Origin: Deltaproteobacteria bacterium UBA2385
Lineage (GTDB): Bacteria > Myxococcota_A > UBA796 > UBA2385
Direction: 5' to 3'
Assembly: GCA_002343455.1 (NCBI GenBank)
Contig: DDSR01000425.1
Coordinates: 1 to 7,238, forward strand
DNA length: 7,238 bases
Shown here: positions 5,852 through 7,238 of the stretch, piece by piece
How the letters are laid out: each line of letters opens with the position of its first letter
Position numbering within the stretch: position 1 is the first letter of the stretch
The notes under the pieces: generated by a model
Database searches by the model: none
The model's input: the letters and a program-made list of their open reading frames with translations, nothing else
Told to the model about the DNA's origin: nothing
Made by a program: the position numbers and the translations under genes

Positions 5852-6856
5852 TCAGCCTCCCGCGATGTCGACCGGCTCCGTTCGGCCCTCGTACAGATGG
5901 CAGGCGACGGTGTGGCCGGGGGCGACGGTGTGGGCCGCCGGGTCCTGGCTGCGGCAGCGGTCGAAGACCAGCGGGCAGCGGGTGTGGAAGCGACAGCCGG
6001 ATGGAGGATTCTTGGGGTTGGGCACGTCGCCCTGCAGGATGACCCGCTTCCGCTTCAGGCCGAAGTCCGCGCGCGGGGCCGAGCTGAGCAGGGCCTGGGT
6101 GTAGGGATGGAACGGCGCGGCGAACAGCGCGGGCCGGGGGGCGGCCTCGACGATCTCGCCCAGGTACATGACGACGACGTGGTCGGCGATGTGCCGCACG
6201 ACGCCGAGGTCGTGGGTCACGAACAGGTAGGAGAGGCCCAGCTCCTCCTTCAGATCCAGCAGCAGGTTGAGCACCTGGGCTTGGACCGAGACGTCCAGGG
6301 CGCTGACGGCCTCGTCGCAGACGATGAACTTCGGCTTGACGGCGATGGCGCGGGCGATGCCGATGCGCTGGCGCTGCCCTCCGCTGAACTCGTGCGGGTA
6401 GCGCGAGGTGTAGCTCTTCTGCAGGCCGACCTTCTCCAGCAGGCGCTTGGCCTCGTCTTCGGCGGCGCGGGCGTTGGGGACGATGCCGTGCAGCAGCAGG
6501 CCGCTGCCGATGATCTGGCCGACGGTCTGGCGGGGGTTGAGGCTGCTGAAGGGGTCCTGGAAGATGATCTGCAGGTTGCGGCGGGTCGCCCGCAGCTCGT
6601 CGGGGCCCTGGGCGAGCAGGTCCTTGCCTTGGAACAGGACCTGGCCGGAGTCGGGCTCGACCAGGCGCAGGATGGCTCGCCCGGCGGTGGTCTTGCCGCA
6701 GCCGGACTCGCCGACCATGGCGACGGTGCTCTGTTCGGGCACGTCGAAGCTGATGCCGTCGACGGCGCGCACGGCGCCGACCTGGCGGCGGAAGATGCCC
6801 TTGAAGACGGGGAAGTGCTTGACCAGGTCTCGGACCCGGAGGAGGGGCTCAGGCAT
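5852..6856 (-). CDS. Di-/oligopeptide-type ABC importer ATP-binding subunit, OppF/DppF-like (334 aa)
   Basis: This is one of two cytoplasmic ATPases that drive an importer of the peptide/opine/nickel class. All ATPase motifs are intact: Walker A GESGCGKTT at residues 49-57, Q-loop Gln100 in FQDPFSSLNP, signature SGGQ at 158-161, Walker B FIVCDE at 177-182, D-loop SALD at 185-188 and switch His215 in THD. The C-terminal oligopeptide-transporter extension follows, with HPYTQALL and four cysteines (288, 294, 301, 319) in GCRFHTRCP and beyond; in related DppD proteins this module binds a 4Fe-4S cluster. The length is normal for the family. The ATG at 6856 overlaps the end of the preceding gene by 8 bases and has GGGAG at 6863-6867, 6 bases upstream. 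The substrate cannot be told from the ATPase: di- or oligopeptides are most likely, but nickel or sugar-derived ligands remain possible. Confidence 0.93.
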   Translation of the reverse strand: MPEPLLRVRDLVKHFPVFKGIFRRQVGAVRAVDGISFDVPEQSTVAMVGESGCGKTTAGRAILRLVEPDSGQVLFQGKDLLAQGPDELRATRRNLQIIFQDPFSSLNPRQTVGQIIGSGLLLHGIVPNARAAEDEAKRLLEKVGLQKSYTSRYPHEFSGGQRQRIGIARAIAVKPKFIVCDEAVSALDVSVQAQVLNLLLDLKEELGLSYLFVTHDLGVVRHIADHVVVMYLGEIVEAAPRPALFAAPFHPYTQALLSSAPRADFGLKRKRVILQGDVPNPKNPPSGCRFHTRCPLVFDRCRSQDPAAHTVAPGHTVACHLYEGRTEPVDIAGG

Positions 6857-7238
6857 GGTCCTCTCCCGCGGCGGCGGCCCGGGCCTCTTCCGCCGAGAGG
6901 GGGTGGTGGCACCAGACCTGGTGCCCGTCGCCCAGATCGAGGCGCGGCGGCAGCGCGATGCAGCGCTCGCTGGCCCGGGGGCAGCGGGGACGGAAGCGGC
7001 AGCCTTCGGGGAAGTCCTGGGGGGAGGGGACCATGCCCTCGATCGTGTTCAGGCGCCCGCCCGGCGCGGCCCGGTCGGGCAGGCTGCGCATCAGGCCGAC
7101 GGTGTAGGGGTGGGTCGGCCGCTCGAAGAGCGCCTGGGTGGGCCCCGTCTCGGCCATCTGTCCGGCGTACAGGACCACCACCCGCTGACAATTCTCGGCG
7201 ACCACGCCCAGGTCGTGGGTGATCAGCATGATGCCCAT
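6849..7238 (-). CDS. Di-/oligopeptide-type ABC importer ATP-binding subunit, OppD/DppD-like, 5'-partial
   Basis: Only the last 129 residues are present; the gene runs off the right edge, and the Met at 7238 is internal (MGIMLITHDLGVV). Visible parts are the switch-His segment LITHDLGVV, the HPYTVGLMRSLP motif of the oligopeptide-transporter C-terminal domain, and a four-Cys motif (Cys 80, 86, 93 and 110 of the fragment) in GCRFRPRCP. Walker A, Q-loop, signature and Walker B lie outside the window. It pairs with the downstream ATPase as the heterodimer typical of these importers. The 8-base overlap (stop TGA 6849-6851, next ATG 6856) indicates one operon. The permeases and binding protein are presumably further right. 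Confidence 0.9.
   Translation of the reverse strand: MGIMLITHDLGVVAENCQRVVVLYAGQMAETGPTQALFERPTHPYTVGLMRSLPDRAAPGGRLNTIEGMVPSPQDFPEGCRFRPRCPRASERCIALPPRLDLGDGHQVWCHHPLSAEEARAAAAGEDHA
6863..6867 (-). promoter_or_regulatory. Ribosome binding site of the second ATPase gene
   Basis: GGGAG on the minus strand, 6 bases before the ATG at 6856 and inside the last codons of the preceding ATPase gene. It fixes the start and fits coupled translation of the two subunits. Confidence 0.6.

Noticed and set aside
4380..6104. Long plus-strand open frame of Val/Ala/Gly-rich repeats opposite the surface-protein gene
   Set aside because: Its valine-rich pattern is the antisense of the Asp-rich repeats. It crosses two real minus-strand genes and has no domain.
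5816..7222. Plus-strand open frame opposite the ABC transporter genes
   Set aside because: It is antisense to two intact ATPase reading frames with all their motifs. The composition is Asp/Gly/Ala/Val-rich without a family.

Overview
The window is GC-rich, protein-dense DNA that most resembles a Myxococcota (former Deltaproteobacteria) genome. The best evidence is a secreted protein on the minus strand. It carries MopE-type Asp-rich metal-binding repeats and ends in a MYXO-CTERM-like sorting signal (Cys motif, hydrophobic helix, four arginines). The phylum assignment is an inference from this architecture, not from a marker gene.

Layout: (1) Bases 1-2546, plus strand: a large membrane protein fused to a spermidine-synthase-like domain; its 5' end lies off the left edge. 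(2) Bases 2543-3862, plus strand: a two-domain ChrA-family chromate transporter, overlapping the first gene by 4 bases and so probably translationally coupled to it. (3) A 22-base convergent gap. (4) Bases 5768-3885, minus strand: one reading frame for a signal peptide, a beta-rich N-terminal domain, six metal-binding-type repeats, a Gly/Asp/Thr linker and a MYXO-CTERM-like tail. It is broken by one in-frame amber codon at 5163-5165, so it appears as two ORFs. (5) Bases 6856-5852 and 7238-6849, minus strand: two ATP-binding subunits of a di-/oligopeptide-type ABC importer, overlapping by 8 bases. The upstream one is cut by the right edge.

The two plus-strand genes look like one transcription unit of membrane proteins. 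The ABC genes are the tail of an importer operon whose permeases and binding protein are not in the window. The repeat protein follows that operon in the same direction after an 83-base gap, with its own ribosome binding site and a possible -10 element.

No RNA gene, CRISPR array, insertion sequence or phage gene was seen. The points most worth checking are the amber codon in an otherwise continuous surface-protein frame, and the spermidine-synthase-like domain that lacks the canonical catalytic Asp motif and is coupled to a chromate transporter gene.
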